Shown here: one piece after another, positions 34,418 to 43,567 of the stretch
Layout of the letters: every line of letters starts with the position of its first letter
Numbering within the stretch: position 1 is the stretch's first letter
NCBI RefSeq assembly: GCF_024519455.1
Contig: NZ_JALJRY010000014.1
Location: 186,001-250,000, forward strand
Length of the DNA: 64,000 nucleotides
Direction of reading: 5' to 3'
Source: Streptomyces sp. STR69
GTDB lineage: Bacteria > Actinomycetota > Actinomycetes > Streptomycetales > Streptomycetaceae
Made by a program: the position numbers and the translations under genes
The notes under the pieces: generated by a model
Told to the model about the DNA's origin: nothing
What the model saw: the letters and a program-made list of their open reading frames with translations, nothing else
The model's database searches: none

Positions 34418-35871
34418 GCGGACTCCTCGGGCGTCTCGTTGTCCGTGGCGGTGAGGGGGAGCAGGACCTGGAAGCGGGTGTCGCCCGGTACCGACTCCAC
34501 CTGGAGCGTGCCGTGGTGCTTGTTGACGACGATCCGCCAGGAGATGTCCAGACCGAGACCCGTGCCCTCGCCCACCGGCTTGGTGGTGAAGAACGGATCG
34601 AAGATACGGCTCCGGATCTCCTGCGGCACACCGGGCCCCGTGTCCCGGAACTCCACCATCAACTGATCGCGCACCAGCGCCGTCCGCACGGTCAACGTGC
34701 CTTCCCCGCCGGCGCTGTTCATGGCGGACACCGCGTTGTCGATCAGGTTCGTCCACACCTGGTTGAGCTCCGCCGGATAGGCCGGGATCTTCGGGAGCGT
34801 ACGGTCGTACTCCTTGACGACCTTGATGCGGTCGCCGACCTTGCCGCCGAGCATCAGCAGTGTGCTGTCGAGGAGTTCGTGCACATCGGCGACCTGGTAG
34901 GGCGCGCGGTCCAGCTGCGAGTACTGCTTGGCGGCGCCCACGAGGTTGGAGATACGGGTCGTGGAGTCCTCGATCTCCGTCATCAACAGCTCTGTCTCGA
35001 CCGTGTAGTTGAGCCAGCCGATCGCTCCCGGCAGGATCTCCTCGTCCACGGCCGCCGCGACCTGGTCGAGCCACTCGACGTCGAGACCGGCCTGCACGAA
35101 CGTCGGCGCGATCTGCCAGGACTCCGTGACGCCGTGGTCGTCGAGCCAGTCCGTGAGCTGGTCCTCGCGGTCCGAGGCCTCCAGCGGGCTCAACGTCTGT
35201 GCCTTGGCGACCCGTTCGGCCGTGCGCTCCTGGATGTCGATGAGGTTGGCCAGGTCCTCGCGCGAGTACGGGCCGGAGGAGATGACGCGCAGTTTGTGCC
35301 GCATCTTCGCCACCCGCTCCCGCAGCGTCGAGGTGGCCCGGACGGCAGCGGCGGCGGGGTTGTTCAGTTCGTGCGTGAGTCCGGCGGACAACGAGCCCAG
35401 CGCCAGCAGCCGTTCACGCTGGCTGATCGCCAACTGGCTGCTCTTCTGGCCGAAGAAGAGCCCCTCCAGCAGATGAACGGCCATCGGGAACCACTCGCTC
35501 ATGATGGCCGCGAACGTCTCGGCGGGCAGCACGAAGAACCGCGTAGTCTCTGTCACCCGCATCGAGTTGAGGTACACCTGCTGCACCCGGTCGCCGATGT
35601 AGGCCTGCATCGCGCCCGTGTAGACGCCGCGTTGCGAGGTCCGCGCGACCTCCACGTCGTCCTCGCCGACGCGGCGCGACAGCACCACGGTGCCCTCGAT
35701 CATGACGTAGAAGCAGGTGGCGGGATCACCCTCGGTGTAGACGGGCCCGGCCTCGAACTGCTCCACCTGTCCGTCGCAGCACAGCCTGCCGAGCTGCTCC
35801 GGCGTCAGCTTCTCGAACAGGAACAGCGTGCCGATCTCCTGCGGGCTGCACGGCAGCACCTGCCCGCTCAT
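34414..35871 (-). CDS. cNMP-binding sensor histidine kinase-like protein
   Basis: 485 residues. Residues about 17-140 are a cyclic-nucleotide-binding (Crp-type) domain, with GPVYTEGDPATCFYVMIEGT. The dimerisation/phosphoacceptor region has SLSAGLTHELNN with H167. The HATPase_c domain has the N box LIDNAVSAM, the DTGPGVP G1 box, the F box DPFFTTKP and the G2 box GEGTGLGLDIS. No transmembrane segment, so it is a soluble kinase. Four-bp overlaps join it to both neighbours. The likely partner is the receiver domain of the upstream gene. Confidence 0.88.
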   Translation of the reverse strand: MSGQVLPCSPQEIGTLFLFEKLTPEQLGRLCCDGQVEQFEAGPVYTEGDPATCFYVMIEGTVVLSRRVGEDDVEVARTSQRGVYTGAMQAYIGDRVQQVYLNSMRVTETTRFFVLPAETFAAIMSEWFPMAVHLLEGLFFGQKSSQLAISQRERLLALGSLSAGLTHELNNPAAAAVRATSTLRERVAKMRHKLRVISSGPYSREDLANLIDIQERTAERVAKAQTLSPLEASDREDQLTDWLDDHGVTESWQIAPTFVQAGLDVEWLDQVAAAVDEEILPGAIGWLNYTVETELLMTEIEDSTTRISNLVGAAKQYSQLDRAPYQVADVHELLDSTLLMLGGKVGDRIKVVKEYDRTLPKIPAYPAELNQVWTNLIDNAVSAMNSAGGEGTLTVRTALVRDQLMVEFRDTGPGVPQEIRSRIFDPFFTTKPVGEGTGLGLDISWRIVVNKHHGTLQVESVPGDTRFQVLLPLTATDNETPEESA

Positions 35872-37544
35872 GACTGCTCCAGGTAGCGGTGGACGAGCAT
35901 CACGGCCATGGCTCCCTCTCCAACGGCGGACGCGACGCGTTTCGCGGACTCGGCGCGCGCGTCGCCCGCCACGAACACGCCGGGAATGTTGGTCTCCAGG
36001 TGATACGGCGACCGGTCCAACTCCCAGCCCGCGGGCGGCTTTCCGTCCGCGGTGAGGTCGGGCCCGGCCAGGATGAACCCGCGCTCGTCGCGCAGCACCG
36101 CGCCGTCCAGCCAGTCGGTAAGCGGGGCCGCGCCGATGAACACGAACATCCACTGCGCGTCGACGAGTTCGGTCGCCCCGGTCTCCGTGTCGCGCAGGGT
36201 GAGCTGCTCCAGATGGTCGGACCCGTGCGCGGCCTCGACGACCGTGCCGGTGCGGACCGCGATGTTCTCGGCCTCGTTGATCTGCTGGATCAGGTAGTAC
36301 GACATCGACGCGGTGAGCGACGGACCACGCACCAGCAGGGTCACCGACTTGGCGCCCCGGGCCAGGTACATCGCCGCCTGCCCCGCCGAGTTGGCACCGC
36401 CGACGATGTACACGTCGTGCCCCTGGCAGGAGGCGGCCTCGGTCAGCGCCGAGCCGTAGTAGACCCCGCAGCCCGTCAGATCGGGCGTGCCGGGCGCCTC
36501 CAGCTGCCGGTACGACACCCCGGTCGCCAGGATCACGGCGTGCGCGGCGACGGCCGAACCGTCCGCGAAATGCACCACCCGGGCCGACCCGTTGGCCTCA
36601 AGACCCGTGACCTCGCGCGCGGTGAGGATCTCGGCGCCGAACTTGGTGGCCTGCCGCCGTGCCCGGTCGGTGAGTTGGGCCCCGGACACGCCGTCAGGGA
36701 AACCGAGGTAGTTCTCGATCCGCGAACTCTGCCCGGCCTGCCCACCGGTCGCCGACCGTTCCACGAGGACGGTCCGCAGCCCTTCCGAGGCCCCGTAGAC
36801 GGCCGCGCCGAGCCCGGCCGGGCCGCCGCCGATGACGACGAGGTCGTAGAAGTCGGCCGTCGGTGTGGTCGCGAGCCCCACCTCCGCGGCCAGCTCGGGT
36901 GCCTCCGGCTCGACCAGCACCGACCCGTCGGCGGTGATGATGAGTGGCAGCCGCTGCCCGTCCTCCCCGGCGGCGGACAGCAGACGCAGTCCCTCCGGGC
37001 TGTCCGCCGAGTACCAGCGGTACGGCACCTGGTTGCGGGCCAGGAACTCCCGCACGTCCGAGGAGCGCGCCGACCAGCGGTGTCCGACCACCTTCGTGGC
37101 GGGCACGGGCCGGTAGTCGCTGTTGCGCCACGCCTCCAGAAGGTCGTCCAGGACCGGGTAGAGCTTCTCCTCCGGCGGGTCCCACGGCTTCAGCAGATAG
37201 TGGTCGAGGTCCACGACGTTGATCGCGTCGATCGCCGCGTCCGTGTCCGCGTACGCGGTCAGCAGCACCCGACGCGCGCCGGGATACACATCGAGGGCCT
37301 GTTCCAGGAACTCGATGCCGTTCATCTGCGGCATGCGGTAGTCGGCCAGGATCACGGCGACGAGATCCCCGCGGAGCTTCAGCTCGCGCAGCGCGTCGAG
37401 CGCGGACTCACCTGACTCCGCGCGCACGATCCGGTACGACTCGCCGTAGCGCCGCCGCAGGTCACGGGCGACTGCACGGGAAACTCCCGGATCGTCGTCC
37501 ACGGTCAAGATGACGGTCCGCGCGGATTCGGCGGCCTGTGCCAT
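35868..37544 (-). CDS. receiver domain fused to thioredoxin-reductase-like flavoprotein
   Basis: 558 residues. Residues about 10-125 are a CheY-type receiver: acidic pair DDD (16-18), phospho-acceptor D68 (ILADYRMPQMNG) and K119. A degenerate glutaredoxin-like domain (about 150-225, HRWSARSSDVREFLARNQVP) lacks its Cys. From about 230 a two-dinucleotide-binding flavoprotein follows, with VIGGGPAGLGAA and VYIVGGANSAGQA and a final FVAGDARAESAKRVASA. The redox CxxC of thioredoxin reductases is absent (the region reads GVYYGSALTEAASC). It heads a three-gene operon. Confidence 0.9.
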   Translation of the reverse strand: MAQAAESARTVILTVDDDPGVSRAVARDLRRRYGESYRIVRAESGESALDALRELKLRGDLVAVILADYRMPQMNGIEFLEQALDVYPGARRVLLTAYADTDAAIDAINVVDLDHYLLKPWDPPEEKLYPVLDDLLEAWRNSDYRPVPATKVVGHRWSARSSDVREFLARNQVPYRWYSADSPEGLRLLSAAGEDGQRLPLIITADGSVLVEPEAPELAAEVGLATTPTADFYDLVVIGGGPAGLGAAVYGASEGLRTVLVERSATGGQAGQSSRIENYLGFPDGVSGAQLTDRARRQATKFGAEILTAREVTGLEANGSARVVHFADGSAVAAHAVILATGVSYRQLEAPGTPDLTGCGVYYGSALTEAASCQGHDVYIVGGANSAGQAAMYLARGAKSVTLLVRGPSLTASMSYYLIQQINEAENIAVRTGTVVEAAHGSDHLEQLTLRDTETGATELVDAQWMFVFIGAAPLTDWLDGAVLRDERGFILAGPDLTADGKPPAGWELDRSPYHLETNIPGVFVAGDARAESAKRVASAVGEGAMAVMLVHRYLEQS

Positions 37545-37699
37545 ACGTCTCCCACCCCGAGTGGTCGGCTTGACGGCACGGCGGCGCCGTTGTCACCGCG
37601 CCGGCTCCCGACCATCGTATGTTCGATCGCCCCGCTTCGCTCCGGTAGACCCGATACCGGGGCCGCGGCGGCGCCGGGAGCGCGGCGCGGCTCACCTTG

Positions 37700-38236
37700 T
37701 CACACGGTGACGAACTGCCAGTGCTGGCTGAACGAGCCGGCGGAGCAGGGCGTCAACTCTTCCAGCGCGAGGTTGCCCGTGCCGGTCGCGTACGCGCACA
37801 GACCGCTGCTTCGATGGTGCAGCTCGTTCCACTCGAATCCCGCGGCCACCGCGCTCCACTGCTGACTGGTCACGCCGTTGCAGTTGAGCATCCAGAGGAC
37901 TCCGGCGAACTGGGCCATGCACAGGCCGCTCTGCTTGCTCACCAGGAAGTAGTAGCCGTCACCGGTGGGGACCGCCGTCCACAACTGGTTGTCCGTTCCG
38001 GTGCAGTCGTACTGCTGGACGTGGGCCCCCAACGGGGGTTCCTCCCGCCTGATGTCCATGCACTTGCCGCTGAACCGGTTGACCACCTTGAAATACGAGC
38101 CGGCCACCGCCGGAGCGGCCAGCCCGGTCGACGACGGGGCGTCGGCGGCCCGGGCGTCGACGACGCCCCAGCAACTGATCACCACGGCCGCCAGCGTGGC
38201 CAGCAGCACTCTCGCGCGCCTTCGGACATTGGTCAT
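37700..38236 (-). CDS. secreted ricin-type beta-trefoil lectin
   Basis: 178 residues from ATG 38236, with GGGGGAA upstream. Signal peptide ending near ARA. A single beta-trefoil follows with three QxW repeats (NQLWTAV, SQQWSAV, SQHWQFV) and Cys pairs such as GKCMDI/YDC. No catalytic domain is attached, so it is a free carbohydrate-binding protein, probably secreted. It is transcribed convergently to nothing and divergently from the universal stress protein. Confidence 0.85.
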   Translation of the reverse strand: MTNVRRRARVLLATLAAVVISCWGVVDARAADAPSSTGLAAPAVAGSYFKVVNRFSGKCMDIRREEPPLGAHVQQYDCTGTDNQLWTAVPTGDGYYFLVSKQSGLCMAQFAGVLWMLNCNGVTSQQWSAVAAGFEWNELHHRSSGLCAYATGTGNLALEELTPCSAGSFSQHWQFVTV

Positions 38237-38412
38237 GTTTCCCCCAGGTGAGCTGTTCGAGACGGGTGGAGTGTGACCCGCCGTGAGCGGCCTGTCGCCT
38301 GCTGTGCCGCTCATCGGAACGGAGAGGGCGACTCCTCTCGATCACCGTCCTGGCGGCAGCGTGGTGAAGACTGGGTCCGACAGATGTGACCGCACCACAG
38401 GGAGGCCACGGG

Positions 38413-39285
38413 ATGACACGCCCGATCACGGCAGGGGTCGACGGATCGGCGGAGAGTCTCGCCGCACTCGCCTGGGCGGGCCGGGAGGCCGTACGGCGGG
38501 GGCTGGCGTTGCGTGTCGTGCATGTCTGGCGGTACGAGTCGCACGAGGTTCTCGACACCGGGAACCGGGACACCCAGGACCGCTGGGTGCGGGATGCGGC
38601 TGCCGAGGCGGCCCGGACGCTCGCCGAACGCCACCCGGGCCTGGATGTGACCACGGACGTCCTGGAGGGCGACCCCGTCGACACCCTGACCGCCGCAGCT
38701 GCCGACTCCGAACTACTGGTGCTCGGCTCGCGCGGGCACGGGCCCGTCGTGGGGTTCCTGCTCGGTTCCGTCGGACAGCAGGTGATAGGGGACGCCGTAC
38801 GGCCCGTTGTGCTCGTGCGCGCCGGGGACGAGGTGTCCGGGGAGGCCGCCGGGCGGGAGATCGTCGTGGGGCAGCACGGAGACCCCGAGGACAGTGCCGC
38901 CGCGCTCGGCTTCGCCTTCGAGACCGCGGCGGCACGCGGCGCCACCGTACGGGCCGTACGGGCGTGGACCCTGCCACCCGTGTTCGCCTACAGCCCGGGC
39001 TCCATGAAGCTCCTCGACGAGGCCGGCGGCCTGGAACCGTACGAGAAGAAGGCCCTCGCCGAGGCGCTGGAGCCGTGGAGGGAACGCTTCCCCGATGTCC
39101 CCGTCGTCGAGCACATCGAGATGGGCAGCGCGGGGCAGGTATTGCTGTCGGTGGCGGGGCGGGCGCAGCTGATGGTCGTCGGGCGGCGCGCCCACCGTAC
39201 GGCGGTGGGCGCGCGGATCGGCTCGGTCGCGCACGGGGTGCTGCACCACGCGGAGTGCCCGGTGGCCGTGGTGCCGGCTCCCTGA
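38413..39285 (+). CDS. tandem universal stress protein
   Basis: 290 residues, two UspA domains. Each has the nucleotide-binding signature: GSRGHGPVVGFLLGSVGQQV in the first and GRRAHRTAVGARIGSVAHGV in the second. The N terminus begins ITAGVDGSAESLAAL. ATP-binding two-domain UspA proteins in actinobacteria respond to hypoxia and stationary phase. No dormancy-type palindrome is seen upstream. Its stop lies 2 bp from that of the convergent Gfo/Idh gene. Confidence 0.9.
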   Translation: MTRPITAGVDGSAESLAALAWAGREAVRRGLALRVVHVWRYESHEVLDTGNRDTQDRWVRDAAAEAARTLAERHPGLDVTTDVLEGDPVDTLTAAAADSELLVLGSRGHGPVVGFLLGSVGQQVIGDAVRPVVLVRAGDEVSGEAAGREIVVGQHGDPEDSAAALGFAFETAAARGATVRAVRAWTLPPVFAYSPGSMKLLDEAGGLEPYEKKALAEALEPWRERFPDVPVVEHIEMGSAGQVLLSVAGRAQLMVVGRRAHRTAVGARIGSVAHGVLHHAECPVAVVPAP

Positions 39286-39287
39286 CC

Positions 39288-40304
39288 TCAGACGTCCTCG
39301 ACGCGTACCGGGACGCCCTTCTCCACCGACCTGATGGCCGCCAGCGCGATCGTCAGCGCGGCGCGGGCGTCCTCGCCGGTGGCCGACGGGGTGCGCGCGG
39401 TGCGGATGCTGTCCGCGAAGTCGGCGAGCTCGGCGACGTAGGCCTCGTGGAACAGGTCCTGGTCGTAGGCGATCGTCTCGGCCGCGATGCCGTCGGCGCC
39501 GTAGGACGTCAGATGGGTGCGCCGGATGTCGCCCATGGTGAGCATGCCCGCCGAGCCGAAGACCTCGCCGCGCACGTCATAGCCGTACACCGCCTGGAAG
39601 TTGGCCTCGGCGGTGGCGAGGGCGCCGTTGTCGAAGCGGATCGTGACCACGGCCGTGTCGAGGAGGCCGCGGTCCTTGAAGTCGGGGCGGACCAGGGCGT
39701 CGGCCATGGCGAAGACCTCGACCGGTTCGGAGCCGGGGTTGAGGTAGCGCAGGGTGTCGAAGTCGTGGATGAGGGTTTCCAGGAAGATCGTCCACGGCGG
39801 GACGGGGGTGGGGTCGGCCAGTTTCGGGTCGCGGGTGAGTGAGCGCAGCAGTTGCGGGGTGCCGATCACGCCCGCGGCCACCTTGTCGTGCGCGGCCCGG
39901 AACCCGGCGTCGTGGCGGCGGTTGAAGCCGACCTGGAGAGGCACGTCCGCCTCGGCGGCGGCAGCGATGGCGCGGTCGGCGTCCGAGAGGGTGGTCGCCA
40001 TCGGCTTCTCGCAGTAGACGGCCTTGCCCGCGCGCGCCGCGGCCTCGACCATGTCGGCGTGGGTGCGGGCCGGTGTCGCGATGACCACCGCGTCGACAGC
40101 CGGGTCCGCGAAGAGGTCGGCGATCTCGGTGTACGCCGTGGCGCAGTCGAGCCGGTCGGCCAGGTTCCGCGCGGCGCCCGGCGCGGGGTCGGCGACGGCG
40201 GCGAGACGGACGCCGGGCAGTCGGTGGGCGAGGGTCTGGGCATGGAAGGAACCCATGCGGCCAGCGCCCACCAGGCCGATGGAGAGGGGGAGTTGGGTGG
40301 TCAT
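39288..40304 (-). CDS. Gfo/Idh/MocA-family oxidoreductase (inositol 2-dehydrogenase-like)
   Basis: 338 residues, NAD(P)-dependent sugar dehydrogenase. Rossmann motif GLVGAGRMGSFHA, the cyclitol/sugar-binding CEKPMA with catalytic Lys, and IHDFDTLRYL with catalytic Asp/His. Closest by motif to myo-inositol 2-dehydrogenases, but scyllo-inositol or a hexose is equally possible. GGAG precedes the ATG. It lies 37 bp downstream of the TIM-barrel isomerase gene, so they form an operon under the LacI palindromes. Confidence 0.88.
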   Translation of the reverse strand: MTTQLPLSIGLVGAGRMGSFHAQTLAHRLPGVRLAAVADPAPGAARNLADRLDCATAYTEIADLFADPAVDAVVIATPARTHADMVEAAARAGKAVYCEKPMATTLSDADRAIAAAAEADVPLQVGFNRRHDAGFRAAHDKVAAGVIGTPQLLRSLTRDPKLADPTPVPPWTIFLETLIHDFDTLRYLNPGSEPVEVFAMADALVRPDFKDRGLLDTAVVTIRFDNGALATAEANFQAVYGYDVRGEVFGSAGMLTMGDIRRTHLTSYGADGIAAETIAYDQDLFHEAYVAELADFADSIRTARTPSATGEDARAALTIALAAIRSVEKGVPVRVEDV

Positions 40305-40341
40305 GCGGGTTCTCCGTACGTCCGGTTGGGATCGTGACAGG

Positions 40342-41127
40342 TCAGATCGTGAACGCGGTGCGGAAGCGGTCCAGGGCGCGTTCGCTGTCGTCGTCCGAGG
40401 CCCAGGCCTCCATCGCGACCGTGCCGTCGTAGCCGATGTCGGCGAGGGCGCGGGCGATCGCCGGGTAGCTGATCTCGCCGGTGCCTGGCTCCTGGCGGCC
40501 CGGTACGTCCGCCACCTGGATCTCGCCGATCAGGCCCAACCGGTGTGCCTTGCGGACGAGTTCGACGAGGTTCCCCTCGCCGATCTGCGCGTGGTACAGA
40601 TCCAGGTTCATCCGCAGGCCGGGGCGGTCCACCGCCTTGACCAGGGCCAGGGTGTCGGCGGCCGTCGCGAACGGGACGCCCGGGTGGTCGACCGCGGAGT
40701 TGAGGTTCTCCAGCGTGAAGGTGACCCCGGCGCTCTCGCCCAGCTCGGCGAGGCGGGTCAGGGTGCGGTGGGCGGCGATCCACATCGGGCCCGTGGGTTC
40801 ACCGCGCACCGGAACCACCGGCAGGCCCTCCGAGTTCAGGCCCGTGCCGTGCAAGTTCAGCCGGGGGCAACCGAGTTGATCGGCGGCCTTGACCGACTCC
40901 TCCGCGGTGCGCAGGAGTTCGGCGGCGCCCGCCTCGTCGGTGAGGCTGCCCCGGATGTAGCCCGTCATCGACGAGAACTCGGCCGGGGTCCGCGTGAGCG
41001 CGTCCAGGTCGTGCCGGGTCCAGTCCCAGATCTCGACCTGGAAACCGGCTTCGTGGATACGCCGCGCCCGCTCGTGGATCGGCAGGTCCCGGAAGACCAT
41101 CTCGGCACAGACCGCCAACGTGTACAT
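40342..41127 (-). CDS. TIM-barrel isomerase (hydroxypyruvate isomerase/IolE-like)
   Basis: 261 residues in the xylose-isomerase-like AP-endonuclease-2 superfamily. Metal/substrate residues are visible in TLENLNS, RMNLDLYHAQ, IQVADVPGRQEPG and AMEAWAS. Annotated homologues are hydroxypyruvate isomerases, and cyclitol or keto-sugar epimerases are alternatives. GAAGGGCGAG precedes the ATG. A perfect 16-bp palindrome (41141-41156) lies 13 bp upstream of its start, inside the probable transcription start region. Confidence 0.83.
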   Translation of the reverse strand: MYTLAVCAEMVFRDLPIHERARRIHEAGFQVEIWDWTRHDLDALTRTPAEFSSMTGYIRGSLTDEAGAAELLRTAEESVKAADQLGCPRLNLHGTGLNSEGLPVVPVRGEPTGPMWIAAHRTLTRLAELGESAGVTFTLENLNSAVDHPGVPFATAADTLALVKAVDRPGLRMNLDLYHAQIGEGNLVELVRKAHRLGLIGEIQVADVPGRQEPGTGEISYPAIARALADIGYDGTVAMEAWASDDDSERALDRFRTAFTI

Positions 41128-41140
41128 GATCGCTCGCCCT

Positions 41141-41156
41141 TCTAGAACGTTCTAGA
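41141..41156. promoter_or_regulatory. LacI operator O1, perfect 16-bp palindrome
   Basis: TCTAGAACGTTCTAGA is fully symmetric with a central CG, as in LacI/GalR sites. It sits 13 bp upstream of the isomerase ATG, in the divergent region shared with the LacI gene. Confidence 0.75.
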
Positions 41157-41210
41157 TGTCAGTAGTACGCCACTACCGGATGTGTGTGTCAAGCCTTCGC
41201 CCGGGATGCT

Positions 41211-41226
41211 TCTAGAACGTTGCAGA
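41211..41226. promoter_or_regulatory. LacI operator O2, 14 of 16 matches to O1
   Basis: TCTAGAACGTTGCAGA repeats the O1 sequence 70 bp away, close to the LacI gene promoter. Two sites at this spacing allow looping and joint control of both genes. Confidence 0.65.
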
Positions 41227-41284
41227 ACCCTGTCGAGCAGCTAGGATCTCGGCAGGCGACGCCCCCTCGACCGGAAGGAAATCC

Positions 41285-42316
41285 GTGCCGGCCACCCCCG
41301 AGGTCCCCGACGGCAAGCGGCCCACCCTGGCCCATGTCGCGGCCCGGGCGGGAGTCTCCGTCGCGCTGGTCTCGATCGTGATGCGCGGTGCCTACGGCGC
41401 GAGCGCCGCGTCCCGGGAGCGGGTGCTCAAGGCCGCCGAGGAGATCGGCTACCGGCCCGACACCCGGGCCAGGGTGCTGCGCAGCAACCGCTCACGCCTG
41501 CTCGGCGTGCAGTTCGGGCTGCGCCATCCCTTCCACACCGATCTGGTGGAGGGCATCTACGCCGCTGCCGAGCCCGCCGGCTATCAGGTGGCCCTCAGTG
41601 CCGTGGCGCCCACGCGCGGCGAGCGGCAGGCCGTGGAGGCGCTGCTCGCCGACCGCTGCGAGGCCCTGGTCCTGCTCGGCCCCGAGGTCCCGGCCACCCG
41701 CCTCGCGCACCTCGCCACCCAGGTCCCGGTCGTCTCGGTGGCCCGGCGGCTGCGGCCCGCTCCGCCGGCCGTGGACGTCGTCCGCACCGCCGACGACGAG
41801 GGGGCCCGCCAGGCCGTCGACCATCTGGTGGCGCTCGGCCACCGGACCATCGCCCACATCGACGGCGGCCGGGCGCCCGGCGCCGCCGACCGCCGCCGCG
41901 GCTACCGCACCGCGATGCACCGCCACGGCCTCGACGAACACGTCCGTGTCCTGCCCGGGGGACTCACCGAGGACGACGGCGCGCGAGCCGCCCGCACCCT
42001 GCTCGCGGAGAATCCCCGTCCCAGTGCGGTCCTCGCCTTCAACGACCGCTGCGCCACGGGCGTCCTCGACACCTTCCTGCGGGCCGGTGTCACCGTTCCC
42101 GGCGAGATCTCCGTGGTCGGTTTCGACGACACCAGTCTGTCGCGGCTCGCCCACATCGACCTCACCACCGTCGCCCAGGACATCCCCCGCCTCGCTGAAC
42201 TCGCCGTCGGCCGCGCCATCGCCCGCCTCGACGGCGAGCCCGTACCGGAGGGCGAGCAGGTCGTCGCACCGCGTCTCGTGGTCCGGGGGACCACGGGCGC
42301 GCCCGGCACGGGCTGA
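41285..42316 (+). CDS. LacI-family transcriptional regulator
   Basis: 343 residues from GTG 41285, with AAGGAAA upstream. The N-terminal helix-turn-helix reads TLAHVAARAGVSVALVSIVM, and a hinge region (GYRPDTRARVLRSN) leads to a periplasmic-binding-protein-like ligand domain (LGVQFGLRHPFH, DEGARQAVDHLVALGHRTIAHI, FNDRCATGVLDTF). It most likely represses the divergent dehydrogenase/isomerase operon until a sugar or cyclitol binds. Two copies of its likely operator flank the divergent promoters. Confidence 0.9.
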   Translation: MPATPEVPDGKRPTLAHVAARAGVSVALVSIVMRGAYGASAASRERVLKAAEEIGYRPDTRARVLRSNRSRLLGVQFGLRHPFHTDLVEGIYAAAEPAGYQVALSAVAPTRGERQAVEALLADRCEALVLLGPEVPATRLAHLATQVPVVSVARRLRPAPPAVDVVRTADDEGARQAVDHLVALGHRTIAHIDGGRAPGAADRRRGYRTAMHRHGLDEHVRVLPGGLTEDDGARAARTLLAENPRPSAVLAFNDRCATGVLDTFLRAGVTVPGEISVVGFDDTSLSRLAHIDLTTVAQDIPRLAELAVGRAIARLDGEPVPEGEQVVAPRLVVRGTTGAPGTG

Positions 42317-42322
42317 GCCGGC

Positions 42323-43558
42323 TCACTCCGCCGAGGCCGGCTCCAGGGTCTCGCGCACCTTCGGCAGGATGTTGGTGATGTAGTCCTCGACCACCGTGTC
42401 CAGATCGATGTCGTGCTGCGCCCGCTCCGCCAGATACCAGCGGTGTTCGAGCAGCTCGTGGTAGATCTCGGCCGAGTCCATCGACCCGCGCAGCTCCAGC
42501 GGTACGGCCCGCACGGTGGGCCGGAACACGTCCCGCACCCACCGGTGCGCGAGCACCTCGGGCCGGGCGGCGAGGGGATCGCCCGGGGCGTAGTCGTCCT
42601 GGGTGGCCATCCAGCTCTCCAGGTCGTTGAGCAGCCGCCGCGCCTGGTTCTCCTCGGCGTCCAGGCCGGTCAGCCGCAGCAGTTGGCGCTGGTGGTGGCC
42701 CGCGTCGACGACCTTCGGCACGAAGGTGACGGTGTCGCCGTTCGGGGAGTGCTCGATCTGCATCTCGGCCACGTCGAAGCCGAGTTCGTTGAGGCGCCGG
42801 ATCCGGCGTTCGATGAAGTGGTACTTGCCCGCCGGGTACACCGAGACCCTCGTCAGCTCCTCCCACAGGCCCTGGTAGCGGGCGCAGATCTCCATGCCGA
42901 ACTCGATCGGGTCGACGGACGGGTGCAGCGCCCCGGACGCCTCCAGGTCGAGCAGCTCCCCACTGATGTTCACGCGGGCGAGATCGAGGTCGTAGTCCCG
43001 CTGCCCGTCGCTCAGTCGCGCGTGCAGGTCGCCGGTCTCGGCGTCCACGAGATACGCGGCGTAGGCGCCCGCGTCCCGCCGGAACAGCGTGTTGGACAGC
43101 GAGCAGTCGCCCCACGCGAACCCGGCCAGGTGCAGCCGCACCAGCAGTACCGCGAGCGCGTCCATCAGCCGGTGCATGGTGGCGGGCCGCAGCGTCGTCT
43201 CGAACATCGAGCGGTACGGCATCGAGCCGCCCAGGTGCCGGGTGATCAGGACCGGTTCCAGTGGCTCGCCGGCCGTGTCGGCGCGCCCGGTGACCACGGC
43301 GAGGGGGTCGACGGCGGGGATGCCGAGCCGGTCCAGGTCGCGCAGCAGCTCGTACTCGCGCAGCGCGGGCCGTTCCGCCAGCTCCTTGACGGCTATGACC
43401 TCGCTGCCTGCGCGGGCGTAGCGCACGACGTGACGGGAGATGCCGCGCGGCAGCGGCACCAGGTACTCGTCGGGCCACTCCTCCAGCGGAACGTCCCAGG
43501 GCAGTTCCAGCAGGAGCGCCGGATGCTCGGGGTTGGTCGCGTTGATCTGCAGTGCCAT
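42323..43558 (-). CDS. DUF4032 / lipopolysaccharide-kinase-like protein
   Basis: 411 residues. The N-terminal half has a protein-kinase-like fold: a candidate ATP-binding Lys in EVIAVKELAERP, a catalytic-loop-like GFAWGDCSLSNTLF with Asp and Asn, and a metal-binding Asp in YLVDAETGDL. The C-terminal half is the DUF4032 region. Related proteins include the Kdo/Hep kinase superfamily. The phosphoacceptor is unknown. It ends 6 bp from the convergent LacI gene and precedes the MBL gene on the same strand by 9 bp. Confidence 0.75.
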   Translation of the reverse strand: MALQINATNPEHPALLLELPWDVPLEEWPDEYLVPLPRGISRHVVRYARAGSEVIAVKELAERPALREYELLRDLDRLGIPAVDPLAVVTGRADTAGEPLEPVLITRHLGGSMPYRSMFETTLRPATMHRLMDALAVLLVRLHLAGFAWGDCSLSNTLFRRDAGAYAAYLVDAETGDLHARLSDGQRDYDLDLARVNISGELLDLEASGALHPSVDPIEFGMEICARYQGLWEELTRVSVYPAGKYHFIERRIRRLNELGFDVAEMQIEHSPNGDTVTFVPKVVDAGHHQRQLLRLTGLDAEENQARRLLNDLESWMATQDDYAPGDPLAARPEVLAHRWVRDVFRPTVRAVPLELRGSMDSAEIYHELLEHRWYLAERAQHDIDLDTVVEDYITNILPKVRETLEPASAE

Positions 43559-43567
43559 GAGACGACC

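Noticed and set aside
38790..38801. GCCGTACGGCCC inside the first universal stress gene considered as a dormancy box
   Set aside because: It lies in the middle of coding sequence (Ala-Val-Arg-Pro) and far from any promoter.
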